This document shows, one piece after another, positions 37,213 through 45,668 of a stretch of 64,000 bases of DNA (position 1 is the stretch's first letter; each line of letters opens with the position of its first letter). This DNA comes from Mesorhizobium sp. B2-8-5 (GTDB taxonomy: Bacteria; Pseudomonadota; Alphaproteobacteria; Rhizobiales; Rhizobiaceae): contig NZ_CP083951.1 of the NCBI RefSeq assembly GCF_006440675.2, positions 2,203,501 to 2,267,500 on the forward strand, written 5' to 3'. The notes beneath the pieces were generated by a model that had not been told where the DNA came from, made no database searches, and saw only the letters and a list, made by a program, of their open reading frames with translations. Made by a program: the position numbers and the translations under genes.

Positions 37213-37896
37213 CATGGCTGATTCCGACAATACCACGAGTTTGCCTTCCGTCACGCTTGGACGGGAGCTTGACCTCCGTTGACCACAAAGCATCCCAGGC
37301 CTTCTGCCGACCGTGCAGCCGAGGACCGGCCGTCAGCCGATCCTGCGGTCCTAATTTCCCTTGCTTGGATTGATGCGTACGTTGCGATGCTTGCTTCCTG
37401 TGTTCGGCAGCAGCAGGCCGAGGAGAAGCTCCTGGAGAGCGCCGCGCACTTTTCAACCGGCGAAGTCTGCCGGCGCGGAAAGGGAGCTGACGCGGACCCC
37501 GGCTATTTAGATTTGCGAGCGGCGGAGCAGGATGCCGCCGACAAGGCCGACACCCTGTTGGCCGAGCTTGCGGCGACGCCTGCTCAATCGTTGGCAGGCG
37601 TGATCGCCAAGCTTGCGGCCGTGGTTCGGGAAGCGAAGAACAACACCGACATCTTCGAATTTCCGCTGCCGCACATCCGTTCGGCCTTGGCCGATCTGCG
37701 GCGTCTTACGCAGGACGCGATAAGCGATCAGTCAGCTGGCTTGCGCGCCGGCGACCAATCGATTGGCTCGTTGTTCGAGCAGCCCGCCTCGTCTCTTGCG
37801 GCCTGGCGCGCCTTCAGCGCGTGGTGCCAGGGTGACGACGAAGGCTATCGCACCTGGACGCGCACATTCAAAATACTGCAAGGCGCAAGCCAATAG
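37213..37896 (+). CDS. Unknown element protein, probably with a frame break near its start
   Basis: ATG 37213, with GGAG upstream, opens a 22-residue reading MADSDNTTSLPSVTLGREL that stops at 37282. A second frame (37279-37896, 205 residues from TTG) overlaps the stop and continues with DPAVLISLAWIDAYVAML, CVRQQQAEEKLLESA and FEQPASSLAAWRAFSAWC. I suspect a single family protein with this type of N-terminus, split by a small indel, but translational coupling through the TTGA overlap is also possible. The protein is helical and soluble. It has no recognised domain and no known function. Confidence 0.45.
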
Positions 37897-38026
37897 GCAT
37901 CGCTGACGTCCCGGCCTGATCGTTCGGCCCCGGGTTCTCTCCTCGTCCATTCGTCAATGACGGAATCCAAGGATTTCGCTTAACGCCGCGTCCCCCTATC
38001 AAATCCTTGAGAAGGGAAAGACGCGG

Positions 38027-38221
38027 ATGAAGCCCAATACATCGCAGTGGCGTGACCCACAGGCATATGCATTCGTCAAAGGCGCATCCGCCGATGAGAT
38101 CGCTTGGGAGTTCCTGCGACGCAATCCGCAGTATCAGCAGGACTTCGCAACCTCCCGCTCGGCTAAGGCGATGCGCGCATTACGCGAGCGCTGGGGTTTG
38201 CAGTTTCGCCGCCCGGCCTGA
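38027..38221 (+). CDS. fseA: FseA-like activator, first frame (DUF6499)
   Basis: A 64-residue DUF6499 protein: WRDPQAYAFV, then DEIAWEFLRRNPQYQQDF. AAGGGAAAG precedes the ATG. In the symbiosis ICE of Mesorhizobium loti R7A, a DUF6499 frame and a following DUF2285 frame (msi172 and msi171) are fused by +1 ribosomal frameshifting into FseA, which activates the excisionase gene rdfS. Here the DUF2285 frame follows in the +1 phase and an rdfS-like gene lies 4 kb downstream, so the same arrangement is present. Confidence 0.75.
   Translation: MKPNTSQWRDPQAYAFVKGASADEIAWEFLRRNPQYQQDFATSRSAKAMRALRERWGLQFRRPA
38204..38210 (+). promoter_or_regulatory. Candidate +1 ribosomal frameshift site
   Basis: In-frame UUU (38204-38206) is followed by C, so the P-site phenylalanine tRNA could slip from UUU to UUC. 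Reading then resumes at GCC (38208) to give WGLQF-AARPDRSAVEQ, which restores a continuous DUF6499-DUF2285 protein. The zero-frame stop (UGA, then C) follows 12 bases after the slip codon. The exact slip point is inferred. Confidence 0.5.
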
Positions 38222-38771
38222 CCGGTCCGCGGTCGAGCAGCCCGTCTATTGGGCGCCTCAGATTGACCCTGGGGTCGTCAACCTTGTCGAGGCTCCGGCC
38301 GAACTGCGCACGAGCCAGGGCAGCACCTCCGGCGTCCAGCTGGCCGCGGGCCGGCGTGACGAGGTCGGCCTTCATATGCGGTCTGGCGGCACACAACTGG
38401 CGCTTCTCGGCGACGCGCAGCCAGGTGAACCGCTCGCCGCCATCATACCGCTGGACGACACGGCGCACGAACGGCTGCAAGCCATCGAGCGGTTCATCCG
38501 CTCGATCGACAGGCAGCACCTTCCCGACGCCCGCTTGACCGCGGCCCAGCGCCGGCGCCTTGGCCACATGCTGCGATGCCTCGATGGCCGGGAAGAGCAG
38601 GCATCCCATTTTGAAGTCGCGACCGCCTTGTTCGGTCGGCGACTGGTCAGCGTCGCCGACTGGCACGACTCGAGTTTTCGCTACCAGACGCATCGCCTCG
38701 TGCGCGATGGCCGGACGATGGTTGAGCGCGGCTATCGCCAATTGCTGCGCGCACGAAGGCGCCATTCCTGA
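38208..38771 (+). CDS. fseA: FseA-like activator, second frame (DUF2285)
   Basis: About 187 residues in the +1 frame relative to the DUF6499 gene, open from before the overlap. It reads EQPVYWAPQIDPGVVNLVEA, AAIIPLDDTAHERLQAIERF and, at the end, HRLVRDGRTMVERGYRQLLR. DUF2285 is a helix-turn-helix variant. The fused product would be about 247 residues, a normal size for FseA. No ribosome site for independent translation is evident. In R7A, fused FseA turns on rdfS and so excision. Confidence 0.75.
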   Translation, partial: AARPDRSAVEQPVYWAPQIDPGVVNLVEAPAELRTSQGSTSGVQLAAGRRDEVGLHMRSGGTQLALLGDAQPGEPLAAIIPLDDTAHERLQAIERFIRSIDRQHLPDARLTAAQRRRLGHMLRCLDGREEQASHFEVATALFGRRLVSVADWHDSSFRYQTHRLVRDGRTMVERGYRQLLRARRRHS

Positions 38772-38942
38772 AGGCTTCCAACCGCCGCCTGGTCCACCTA
38801 TTGCACTGTCTTCAGGCTCAGGCCTACCATTCTGAAGTGAACGGGAGTTTTGCGCCCCAAGTAGGTCGTTCCGCTGGTCGGGACGAACTCCAAAAGCTGC
38901 CATACTTCGCGTCGGGAGTCCGGCTCAAAAGGCTCAGTGTGC

Positions 38943-40223
38943 TCATTCGGCACCGTTCTCAGCCGGCTGCGTGTCGAGATAGGCCAGGCGACGGCTGATC
39001 ATCTCTCGCATCTGCACCAGCGCCGCGCGGTCTGACGGCAATTTGACGAGCTGGAGTAAAGCGGCATGGTCAGCAAAGTCCTGTCCATGGAAGATCCAGT
39101 GGTTGATATGGCGCGCGAGCAATTCACGCAGGAATTGGCACATGTGGTGAAGATCGTCGCCCGACCCGCCAGCATGAACATAGTCATTCCTGAGCCGCGC
39201 GATATGCTCAAGCTTCCATCTCGATAGCTCGGGCTCGAACTCGGCGAACACCGCACGTTCGAGGACCTTGTCATTGGAGCGACTCTTCGCGTCGGGCTCG
39301 ACATAGAGCTGTTCGAGCGCCGACCAGTAGCGCAAGAGGCGGTGACTGCTGTCGCGAGTCGCGAAGCCGTCCTGGAGCAGCATGATTGCCCGAACCAGCA
39401 CATCGCATAACGGATGTGCATCAAGCGCGGCAAGGGCCTTGCGCGCCCAAGGGACGACCTGGAGGATGCGCTGCATCGGCGGCGGGAACCGTTCCCATGC
39501 CTCCTCCTCGTAATCAGGATTGAACCAGATGCGATCCTCACCGCGGAATTCCTTTTTTCGGAACACGAACTGATTTGGCCCGGGCCAGAGCTTGCCCTCG
39601 GTCGAATTGCGCCCGCCCCAATGGGTGTGCCGTCGCCAAGTTTCGTAGAGGTTGAGAAGCCCGTACATGAGCTGGAGCGCATCCATCATCCGATCAACCG
39701 CGCGATCCTCGTTCCGGTCGTCACATGCGAGGATCACATGCCCGTAGAAATCGGGCTTGCGCGGATAAATACGACCGACGCCGTTCAGAAGATATTCTTC
39801 GCGCTGCAACCAAGCGGGCAGATGCGAGGCGGTGCGAAGCTTCACTCCACGCCAAGCAAGCGTGAACCCCTTGCTGTGCGCCATGTCGCGGGCCCGGAAT
39901 TTCGTCCATAGGGTATAGGGGTCCTGCGGCACGGCGAGCGCCTTCTTCTGAATTGCGGTTGCGTGTTTGATTATTGCCTCGGAGTTCATCGTGCCGGCCC
40001 GGCGGCATTCTCGGAGCGCCTTGGAGAACAGGCCGATCGCTTCCGAACGGCGAATCATGGGGCTCACAACGAAAGCGTCAGGCAAGATCTCGTACAGCTC
40101 CCTGAAGTCGTAGCGCTTGTAGCTGAGACCACCTTTGCTCAGTTCGGTGTTCACCTCATATTCGCGTAGTAAAGCGTTGAGCATCCGGTCAGACACCCAT
40201 TTCGTGCTTCGGCTAATCTTCAC
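38943..40223 (-). CDS. HEPN-type (ApeA-like) protein, candidate defence effector
   Basis: A 426-residue protein. The N-terminal two thirds are not recognised; DFYGHVILACDDRNEDRAVD lies in the middle. The C-terminal 120 residues look like an Apea-type HEPN helical domain: LLRYWSALEQLYVEP, then IARLRNDYVHAGGS, where RNDYVH gives the R-x4-H catalytic motif of HEPN ribonucleases. GTG 40223 is chosen because GGAGGG lies 9 bases upstream; the in-frame extension is cysteine/arginine-rich. It stands alone on its strand inside the element cargo. HEPN proteins of this type often act in phage defence, which is inference here. Confidence 0.65.
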   Translation of the reverse strand: MKISRSTKWVSDRMLNALLREYEVNTELSKGGLSYKRYDFRELYEILPDAFVVSPMIRRSEAIGLFSKALRECRRAGTMNSEAIIKHATAIQKKALAVPQDPYTLWTKFRARDMAHSKGFTLAWRGVKLRTASHLPAWLQREEYLLNGVGRIYPRKPDFYGHVILACDDRNEDRAVDRMMDALQLMYGLLNLYETWRRHTHWGGRNSTEGKLWPGPNQFVFRKKEFRGEDRIWFNPDYEEEAWERFPPPMQRILQVVPWARKALAALDAHPLCDVLVRAIMLLQDGFATRDSSHRLLRYWSALEQLYVEPDAKSRSNDKVLERAVFAEFEPELSRWKLEHIARLRNDYVHAGGSGDDLHHMCQFLRELLARHINHWIFHGQDFADHAALLQLVKLPSDRAALVQMREMISRRLAYLDTQPAENGAE

Positions 40224-40465
40224 GGTCCCCAGCCCTCCGAGGCGCGAACATGCGCCAAATCGAGAATAGAAGCCACATTCGAACCGAATTCGAACCTGGA
40301 TTGCCTTTCTCGCCAGCAGGAGGTCCGAAGCCACGTCCAGGATCCGGCGATCACGCCTGCGAATGGCCAGTCCGCTTGCGGCCCCAACGCCGCCTCACCT
40401 TCGTCGATTGGCAGTGGACCAGTTGATCAGTTACAACTGCCGAGAGGGTGAACAAGCGACGGCAT

Positions 40466-40870
40466 ATGTCGGCGAGTGCTTATGCAATGACTGGATTCAT
40501 CTCATGGGCACTGGCCCTGCTGATCGTCATGGAAGTCATCCGGACCTACCTGGTGATCTCGAGGCAAGTCCCGGCAAACGGCTTCACGCCAGACAACGCA
40601 ACACTCTCCCCATTCATGCAGAGGTTTGCCCGCGCCCACGCCAACTGCATTGAAGGGCTTCCGATCTTCGGAGGTCTGATCGGAGTCTCCATCATGATTT
40701 CAAAAACAGAGGTCACGGATCCCTTGGCCTACACGCTGTTAGGCGCGCGAATCGTGCAGTCGATGATCCACCTCGTCTCGACCAACCGGCTCGGGGTCAG
40801 TCTCAGGTTCAGCGCGTTCGCCGTCCAAATGGCGATTGGTGCATATTGGTCTCGGATGCTGCTGACCTGA
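40466..40870 (+). CDS. MAPEG family membrane protein
   Basis: A 134-residue membrane protein with four hydrophobic helices. The MAPEG signatures are FARAHANCIEGLPIFGGLIG and LLGARIVQSMIHLVS. Eukaryotic relatives are glutathione transferases or eicosanoid enzymes; bacterial members are poorly characterised. ATG 40466 is chosen; GTG 40448 is an alternative. It lies in the element cargo upstream of the DUF4336 gene. Confidence 0.8.
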   Translation: MSASAYAMTGFISWALALLIVMEVIRTYLVISRQVPANGFTPDNATLSPFMQRFARAHANCIEGLPIFGGLIGVSIMISKTEVTDPLAYTLLGARIVQSMIHLVSTNRLGVSLRFSAFAVQMAIGAYWSRMLLT

Positions 40871-41120
40871 GGAGTGGCGCGACCTAAGAACGACCGCGAT
40901 GTTCCAAATGAAAACCCGCCGCCAGAAGTCAGCGGGTCAAAGAAAGAGTTTGGAAGTCAAGGAGCCATCTGGCTGAAATCAATGTCCAAACCGGGGAAAG
41001 GTTCTTTTCCGGATCCAGGACATTCGGCCGTCGGACCACTGTTTTCGATGCGTTGCAATCGCGCTGCGACTGCCCTTATTGGCTGGAAAGCGTCCATCTG
41101 GCGGACTAGACTTGGCGAGC

Positions 41121-41822
41121 ATGCTGGAACCGCTGGGATCGAACCTATGGATTGCGGATGGCGGAATCGTCTCGTTCAAAGGATTCGATTATCCAACACG
41201 CATGGCCGTTGTGCGCCTTGCCGATGGGGGACTGTGGTTGTGGTCGCCGGTCGAAAGGACGGCTGCGATCGAGGCTGAGATTCGAGCTCTGGGGCCTGTT
41301 CGGCATATAGTCAGCCCCAATAAGCTACACTATCTGTTCCTAGGCGAGTGGCAGGCCGCGTTCCCGGACGCGAGTTTATGGGCGACCGTGGCGACAATCG
41401 CCAAGTGCAAGGAACTTCATTTTTCCCGAGCTCTGACCGACGAGCCGCCAGCCGAATGGAAAGGACAGATCGACCAGTTCTATTTCACCAATTCACCATT
41501 CATGGACGAACTGATCTTCTTTCACCACGCATCGCGCACCGTCATCATCGCCGACCTCTCGCAGACCTTCAGCGAGACGTTCTTGAAACGCCATTGGCCC
41601 TGGTGGATGCGGCCAATCGCAAGACTTTCGAAAATGGTCGAAGGATGGGGCTATCCGCCGATCGACTATCGGATCAGTTTCCGCAACCGTGCAACCGCGC
41701 GCCCAAAGATTCGTGAGTTGATCGGACAACATCCCGAGAACGTCGTCGTGGCGCACGGCGAGATCGTCAGGACGGGTGGCGAAGCCTTTCTTCGGCGTGC
41801 CTTTTCATGGCTGCTCCAGTAG
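41121..41822 (+). CDS. DUF4336 family protein
   Basis: A 233-residue protein that starts MLEPLGSNLWIADGGIVSF, the usual opening of DUF4336, and has MAVVRLADGGLWLWSPV and HIVSPNKLHYLFLGEWQAAF. The fold is metallo-beta-lactamase-like with a reduced metal site. Function unknown. It lies about 250 bases after the MAPEG gene on the same strand. The stretch 40871-41120 holds no convincing gene. Confidence 0.8.
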   Translation: MLEPLGSNLWIADGGIVSFKGFDYPTRMAVVRLADGGLWLWSPVERTAAIEAEIRALGPVRHIVSPNKLHYLFLGEWQAAFPDASLWATVATIAKCKELHFSRALTDEPPAEWKGQIDQFYFTNSPFMDELIFFHHASRTVIIADLSQTFSETFLKRHWPWWMRPIARLSKMVEGWGYPPIDYRISFRNRATARPKIRELIGQHPENVVVAHGEIVRTGGEAFLRRAFSWLLQ

Positions 41823-42288
41823 GAGCGCGTGTCTGGACCAGCTCCGATAGCAGCCAGCAACGGCATTACCCAGTCATGCACGCGGAGACAAGGTCGATCC
41901 GATCCGCAATCGCCAGATGGATCCAGGCTCTGATGCGGCACATGTCAGGCCGTGGTGGACATCAGCACCGGCGAAACGGTCCACATCATCTCCTAGTCGC
42001 AGATGATCCCATCGTCCCCGTCTTCCATTTCTCGGAGCGCACCAACGACCTCTCGAACGGGCTGATCTGGCCGAAGGACGGCTGCGCCTCGACCGCCTAT
42101 GCCGCAATGACGCATCGCGAGTTTCTTCCCCTGGGCGAAGCCCATTCCTCGCGCAACCAAGAAACGCGCGCCTGCGCCATCCTGCGCTTTGCTGCGGTCG
42201 CAAGCGATGCGGCAGCGGTCGCCTTCGGCCTCAAGATCGCCATCGAGGCCGCATGGTGCGGGCTCGGAAACGAGAACGGAGACTGAAA
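41823..42288. other. Unassigned stretch before DUF736
   Basis: One frame stays open to a stop three bases before the DUF736 ATG and contains natural-looking pieces (DDPIVPVFHFSERTNDLSNG, REFLPLGEAHSSRNQETRA). No start with a ribosome site and no family are apparent. It may be the tail of an element gene cut by the cargo insertion. Confidence 0.25.
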
Positions 42289-42615
42289 ATGGCTACCATC
42301 GGGACCTTCAAGAAGACCAATGCGAACGAGTTCGCCGGCGAGATCGTCACCCTCAGCGTCCAGGCCAAAGGGGTGCGCATCGTCCCCGACACCCGGGCCA
42401 GCGGCGAGAACGCTCCAAGCCACCGCGTTGTGGTCGGCAAGGCCGAGATCGGCGCCGCCTGGTCCAAGCGCTCCAACGAGGGCCGCGATTATCTCGGACT
42501 CAAGCTGGACGATCCGAGCTTCACCGCCCCGATCTACGCCAACCTCTTCGCCGACGAGGAAGGCGAGGGCCACAGCCTCATCTGGTCCCGCCCCAACCGC
42601 CGCAACGGCGAGTGA
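42289..42615 (+). CDS. DUF736 family protein
   Basis: A 108-residue DUF736 protein: [39 protein letters not shown], and [19 protein letters not shown]. It is a very common, function-unknown gene of rhizobial conjugative elements. GGAGA precedes the ATG. Its sequence is the intact parent or sister of the pseudogene at 36476. A strong hairpin follows. Confidence 0.9.
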   Translation: MATIGTFKKTNANEFAGEIVTLSVQAKGVRIVPDTRASGENAPSHRVVVGKAEIGAAWSKRSNEGRDYLGLKLDDPSFTAPIYANLFADEEGEGHSLIWSRPNRRNGE

Positions 42616-42622
42616 ACTTGGA

Positions 42623-42652
42623 GATGCCTCGCCCGCTACCGGGCGAGGCATC
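42623..42652 (+). terminator. Terminator hairpin after DUF736
   Basis: GATGCCTCGCCCG and CGGGCGAGGCATC form a perfect 13-base stem with a CTAC loop, followed by TTCTGCC. Confidence 0.65.
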
Positions 42653-42694
42653 TTCTGCCGGTGATCGCGCAAGCTCTCCGCGCCGCCGGCCGCC

Positions 42695-42799
42695 ATGACG
42701 GGCTTCTTATCATCAGATACGTTGCTGATGCGCGACGGCGTGAAGATGGTCGAGCGCCGCTACCGCCGATTGCTGCGCGCTCGCCGGCGCCGCTCCTGA
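42695..42799 (+). pseudogene. DUF2285 C-terminal remnant
   Basis: The reading LLMRDGVKMVERRYRRLLRA and closing RRRRS with a TGA matches the last 25 residues of the DUF2285 frame at 38208-38771 (LVRDGRTMVERGYRQLLRA). Only this tail remains. It lies just upstream of the rdfS-like gene, so a second DUF2285 gene once stood here. Confidence 0.6.
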
Positions 42800-42917
42800 A
42801 GGCCTCTTAGCGGTGCGAAATAGCGCCCCTCAATTGCGCACCTGATCACCGTCCCCACGCTCCTCCATCCTGGCCATCGATTGCCGTTCAACCGCAACGG
42901 CCGGAAGGAGACACCTT

Positions 42918-43199
42918 ATGAACGCCGCCGCCGCGCCATTGCCGCCGCGCTACCTGCGCACTTCGGAAGCTGCGCATTTCCTCAGTCTTTCTGCGCGCAC
43001 CCTGGAAAAACACCGCACCTATGGGACCGGGCCTGCCTATCGCAAACTTGGCGGCCGCGTCGTCTACGCCGTCGACGACCTCCAGGCCTGGGTTCAGCGC
43101 GGCGCGAAGACCTCGACATCCGATCCGCATGGCTCGGTGCTGCCCGCCAAGCCTCAGGCCGCCCGCCTGATCCCCTATGCCGGGCGCGAAAGGCGTTGA
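42918..43199 (+). CDS. rdfS: Excisionase-like HTH protein RdfS
   Basis: A 93-residue MerR/HTH_17-type protein: YLRTSEAAHFLSLSARTLEK, HRTYGTGPAYRKLGGRVVY and DDLQAWVQRG. In Mesorhizobium ICEs the protein at this position, ahead of the replication initiator and traF, is the recombination directionality factor RdfS. AAGGAG precedes the ATG. It overlaps the next gene by four bases. The 300 bases upstream hold the DUF736 terminator and the DUF2285 remnant, so the activator target site should lie in 42800-42917. Confidence 0.75.
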   Translation: MNAAAAPLPPRYLRTSEAAHFLSLSARTLEKHRTYGTGPAYRKLGGRVVYAVDDLQAWVQRGAKTSTSDPHGSVLPAKPQAARLIPYAGRERR

Positions 43200-44272
43200 G
43201 CCCGCTGATCTCCCCCTTGTCGGCCAGACCACGTCAACCATTGGAGCGCGAACAGCTCGACCTGTTCCAGGCGCTGCCGGGCGTCGTCGCGCCACGCGAT
43301 GCGCAGGACCTCATGGCCTATCCCTTCTTCTCCCTCGGCAAATCCAGGCGCGTCGTGCCGATCGACTTTCGCGCCGGCGATGTGGCGATCCGTGTCGAAG
43401 CTATGCCCGATCACGGCATGGCGACGATCTGGGATGCCGATATCCTGATCTGGGCCGCGAGCCAGATCGTCAGCGCGCGGGACGCCGGATTGCGCACGTC
43501 GCGCCTGATGGCCGCGACGCCATACGAGATGCTTACCTTCATCGGCCGCGGTGTCTCGAAGCGAGATTACCTGCGCCTCAAGGCGGCACTCGATCGCCTG
43601 CAGTCGACAAGCGTCGTCACCTCCATCCGCCAACCCGCGGAGGGCCGGCGCCATCGTTTCTCGTGGATCAACGAATGGCAGGAGCGCTGCGGTCGAAACG
43701 GCCGCCCGCTCGGCGTCGAATTGATCCTGCCGGATTGGTTCTATCGCGCCGTCATGGACGACGCCCTGATTCTGACCATCGATCGCGCCTATTTCGGGCT
43801 GACCGGCGGCCTGGAGCGCTGGCTCTATCGGCTGGTGCGCAAGCATGGCGGGCGCCAGCGCGCCGGCTGGCGTTTCGAGATCAGCCACCTGCATCGGAAG
43901 TCCGGCAGCCTCTCGCCGCTCAAGCGCTTCGCCTTCGAGCTGCGTGACATCGTGCGCCGCCAACCGCTTCCCGGGTACCTTCTGTTCACGGAGGTCGAAG
44001 CCAGCGGCCGTGTGCTGTTGGCTTTCGAACCGGCGCCGACGCTTGTTGACAGGATCGTGCCATCAGGAACCCGAACTATCGTGCCATCGGGAACCGCATC
44101 GTCGTGCTTTCGGGAACCGCGATTTGGCTTAAGGGACGGGGCCGAAATGGGAAATCGCGCTCCTAACTTAGAGTCTAACTCCCAATCTAACAGTCTTGCG
44201 GAGAAGCCGCGGACTGGCGGCGGGGAGCAGAAGCGGAGGTGCGTTGGCCGGCGCGAGAGAGACGACACATGA
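43196..44272 (+). CDS. Replication initiator protein A
   Basis: A 358-residue RepA-type protein typical of these elements: MAYPFFSLGKSRRVVPIDF, GMATIWDADILIWAASQI, and MAATPYEMLTFIGRGVSKRD. The TTG start at 43196 overlaps the rdfS stop; a normal ATG start is not present before residue 40. It probably supports replication of the excised circle. The C-terminal 90 residues are low in complexity. It is coupled to DUF2840 by an ATGA overlap. In related elements a parA usually follows; here none does. Confidence 0.8.
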   Translation: MSPLISPLSARPRQPLEREQLDLFQALPGVVAPRDAQDLMAYPFFSLGKSRRVVPIDFRAGDVAIRVEAMPDHGMATIWDADILIWAASQIVSARDAGLRTSRLMAATPYEMLTFIGRGVSKRDYLRLKAALDRLQSTSVVTSIRQPAEGRRHRFSWINEWQERCGRNGRPLGVELILPDWFYRAVMDDALILTIDRAYFGLTGGLERWLYRLVRKHGGRQRAGWRFEISHLHRKSGSLSPLKRFAFELRDIVRRQPLPGYLLFTEVEASGRVLLAFEPAPTLVDRIVPSGTRTIVPSGTASSCFREPRFGLRDGAEMGNRAPNLESNSQSNSLAEKPRTGGGEQKRRCVGRRERDDT

Positions 44273-44760
44273 TGCCGTCTTCCCAACCGACGCCGCGTGG
44301 CGGCCTCACGACGGTCGAGCTGATCTGGATCGAGAAGCGGATCGAGCACCGCATCCGCTTCGGATGCCCTGCGCACGAGACGATCATCGACAAGCGGCGC
44401 CGCGTCGTCGGATTTGCGCCGGGCAGTGTCTTTGCGTTCGTGCGCTGGGCGGCGAATGACTTTGGCACTGTCGTTTCGCGCATCGACATCGTGCGCGCCG
44501 TCTTGCCCGCTGAACCTTTTCAGACGCTGCCTTACATCCGGCCAGGCGCCGAGATCCTGCTCAAGATCGCAGGCTGGGGCAAGGTTGAGCGGGTTCTCCA
44601 ACTGATCGATGCGATCGAGGCGATCGGCCTCGATCCGGTCGACGCCGCCCCTGAGTACTGGCGTCAGACCCACAACCGAATGGTTGCCGGCGGAACGCCG
44701 TGTGCCTATTCGCTCGAGCAGCACCAGGCCTTTCTGTTGCGCAAGCGAGCGACATCATGA
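44269..44760 (+). CDS. DUF2840 family protein
   Basis: A 163-residue protein of the DUF2840 family: LTTVELIWIEKRIEHRIRFG, VFAFVRWAANDFGTVVSRID and a closing YSLEQHQAFLLRKR. Function unknown, but it nearly always sits before traF in rhizobial elements. It overlaps repA and traF by four bases at each end, so all are one operon from rdfS. Confidence 0.85.
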   Translation: MMPSSQPTPRGGLTTVELIWIEKRIEHRIRFGCPAHETIIDKRRRVVGFAPGSVFAFVRWAANDFGTVVSRIDIVRAVLPAEPFQTLPYIRPGAEILLKIAGWGKVERVLQLIDAIEAIGLDPVDAAPEYWRQTHNRMVAGGTPCAYSLEQHQAFLLRKRATS

Positions 44761-45302
44761 GCCGCGCCGCTTGCATGGCCGCGACGCTTGCGGCCGTCGT
44801 CGCGACGGCCGCTCCGGCTGCCGTGGAAATGCCGCCGCTGCTGCTATGGAACGCGTCGGCCAGCGCGCCCCTCGGGCTCTATGCGATCCGGAAAATGGCC
44901 GTTCCGGCGGCTGGCGCGCTCGCCGTCATCGAACCGCCAGAGACCGTCGCTCGGTTCGCCGCCGAGCGCGGCTACCTTCCGCTTGGTGTGCCAATGCTGA
45001 AGCGCATTGAAGGGCTTCCTGGACAGGAAGTTTGTCGCGTTGCCGGCGTCATCACGGTCGACGGGATCGCGATCGGCACCGCACTGGAGCGCGATCGTAA
45101 CGGACGCGCGCTGCCTGACTGGCAGGGCTGCCGCACTATCGCCGCCGCCGAAATCTTCGTCATGAACCGGAAGGTCCAGGACAGTCTCGACGGCCGCTAT
45201 TTCGGCCCGTTCCCGGCGAGCTCGATCGTCGGACGCGCGCTGCCGCTTTGGACAGACGAGAGGGGCGATGGCCACTACACCTGGCTCGCTCCCGCGAACT
45301 GA
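44757..45302 (+). CDS. traF: Conjugal transfer signal peptidase TraF
   Basis: A 181-residue S26-family protease with one N-terminal membrane segment. The catalytic serine (Ser36) lies in NASASAPLGLY and the general-base lysine (Lys82) in LKRIEGLPGQ. In conjugation systems TraF processes and cyclises the pilin TrbC. Because no trbC or other mating-pore gene is in this window, its substrate would have to come from elsewhere. The start is at the ATGA overlap with DUF2840. Confidence 0.9.
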   Translation: MSRAACMAATLAAVVATAAPAAVEMPPLLLWNASASAPLGLYAIRKMAVPAAGALAVIEPPETVARFAAERGYLPLGVPMLKRIEGLPGQEVCRVAGVITVDGIAIGTALERDRNGRALPDWQGCRTIAAAEIFVMNRKVQDSLDGRYFGPFPASSIVGRALPLWTDERGDGHYTWLAPAN

Positions 45303-45338
45303 AATTCAGCACATCCAACAACAGGAAGGAGATAGTCC

Positions 45339-45668
45339 ATGGCCGAGATCGGCGTCTTCCAGGAAACGGAATCCGGTTATTCCGGACGCATTCGAACACT
45401 GCTGGTGGACGTCGAGCTGGTGCTCGTCCCGATCAGGACGTCCAGCGGCAATGCGCCGGATTTTCGCATCCACATCGGCGATGGCAGCGGCCCCGAGGTC
45501 GGCGCGGCCTGGAAGGAAACCGGGCAGACGGCTGGCGACTATCTGTCTTGTCGACTGGAGGATCCGCTGTTTGGTCGACGCTTTCGCGCCGGTCTCTTCC
45601 GATCCGACGACGGTTCCTGGTCGCTGCGCTGGATCCGGCCGAAATGGCGGCCGGAGCGCGCTCGATGA
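45339..45668 (+). CDS. DUF736 family protein, divergent paralogue
   Basis: A 109-residue DUF736 relative: MAEIGVFQETESGYSGRIRT, PDFRIHIGDGSGPEVGAAW and FRAGLFRSDDGSWSLRWIRP. It is only weakly similar to the DUF736 protein at 42289, so it is an old paralogue. AAGGAGAT precedes the ATG. It overlaps the transglycosylase by four bases. Confidence 0.85.
   Translation: MAEIGVFQETESGYSGRIRTLLVDVELVLVPIRTSSGNAPDFRIHIGDGSGPEVGAAWKETGQTAGDYLSCRLEDPLFGRRFRAGLFRSDDGSWSLRWIRPKWRPERAR

Noticed and set aside
40874..41278. 134-residue frame between the MAPEG and DUF4336 genes
   Set aside because: Overlaps the true DUF4336 start in another frame, and its composition is not protein-like.
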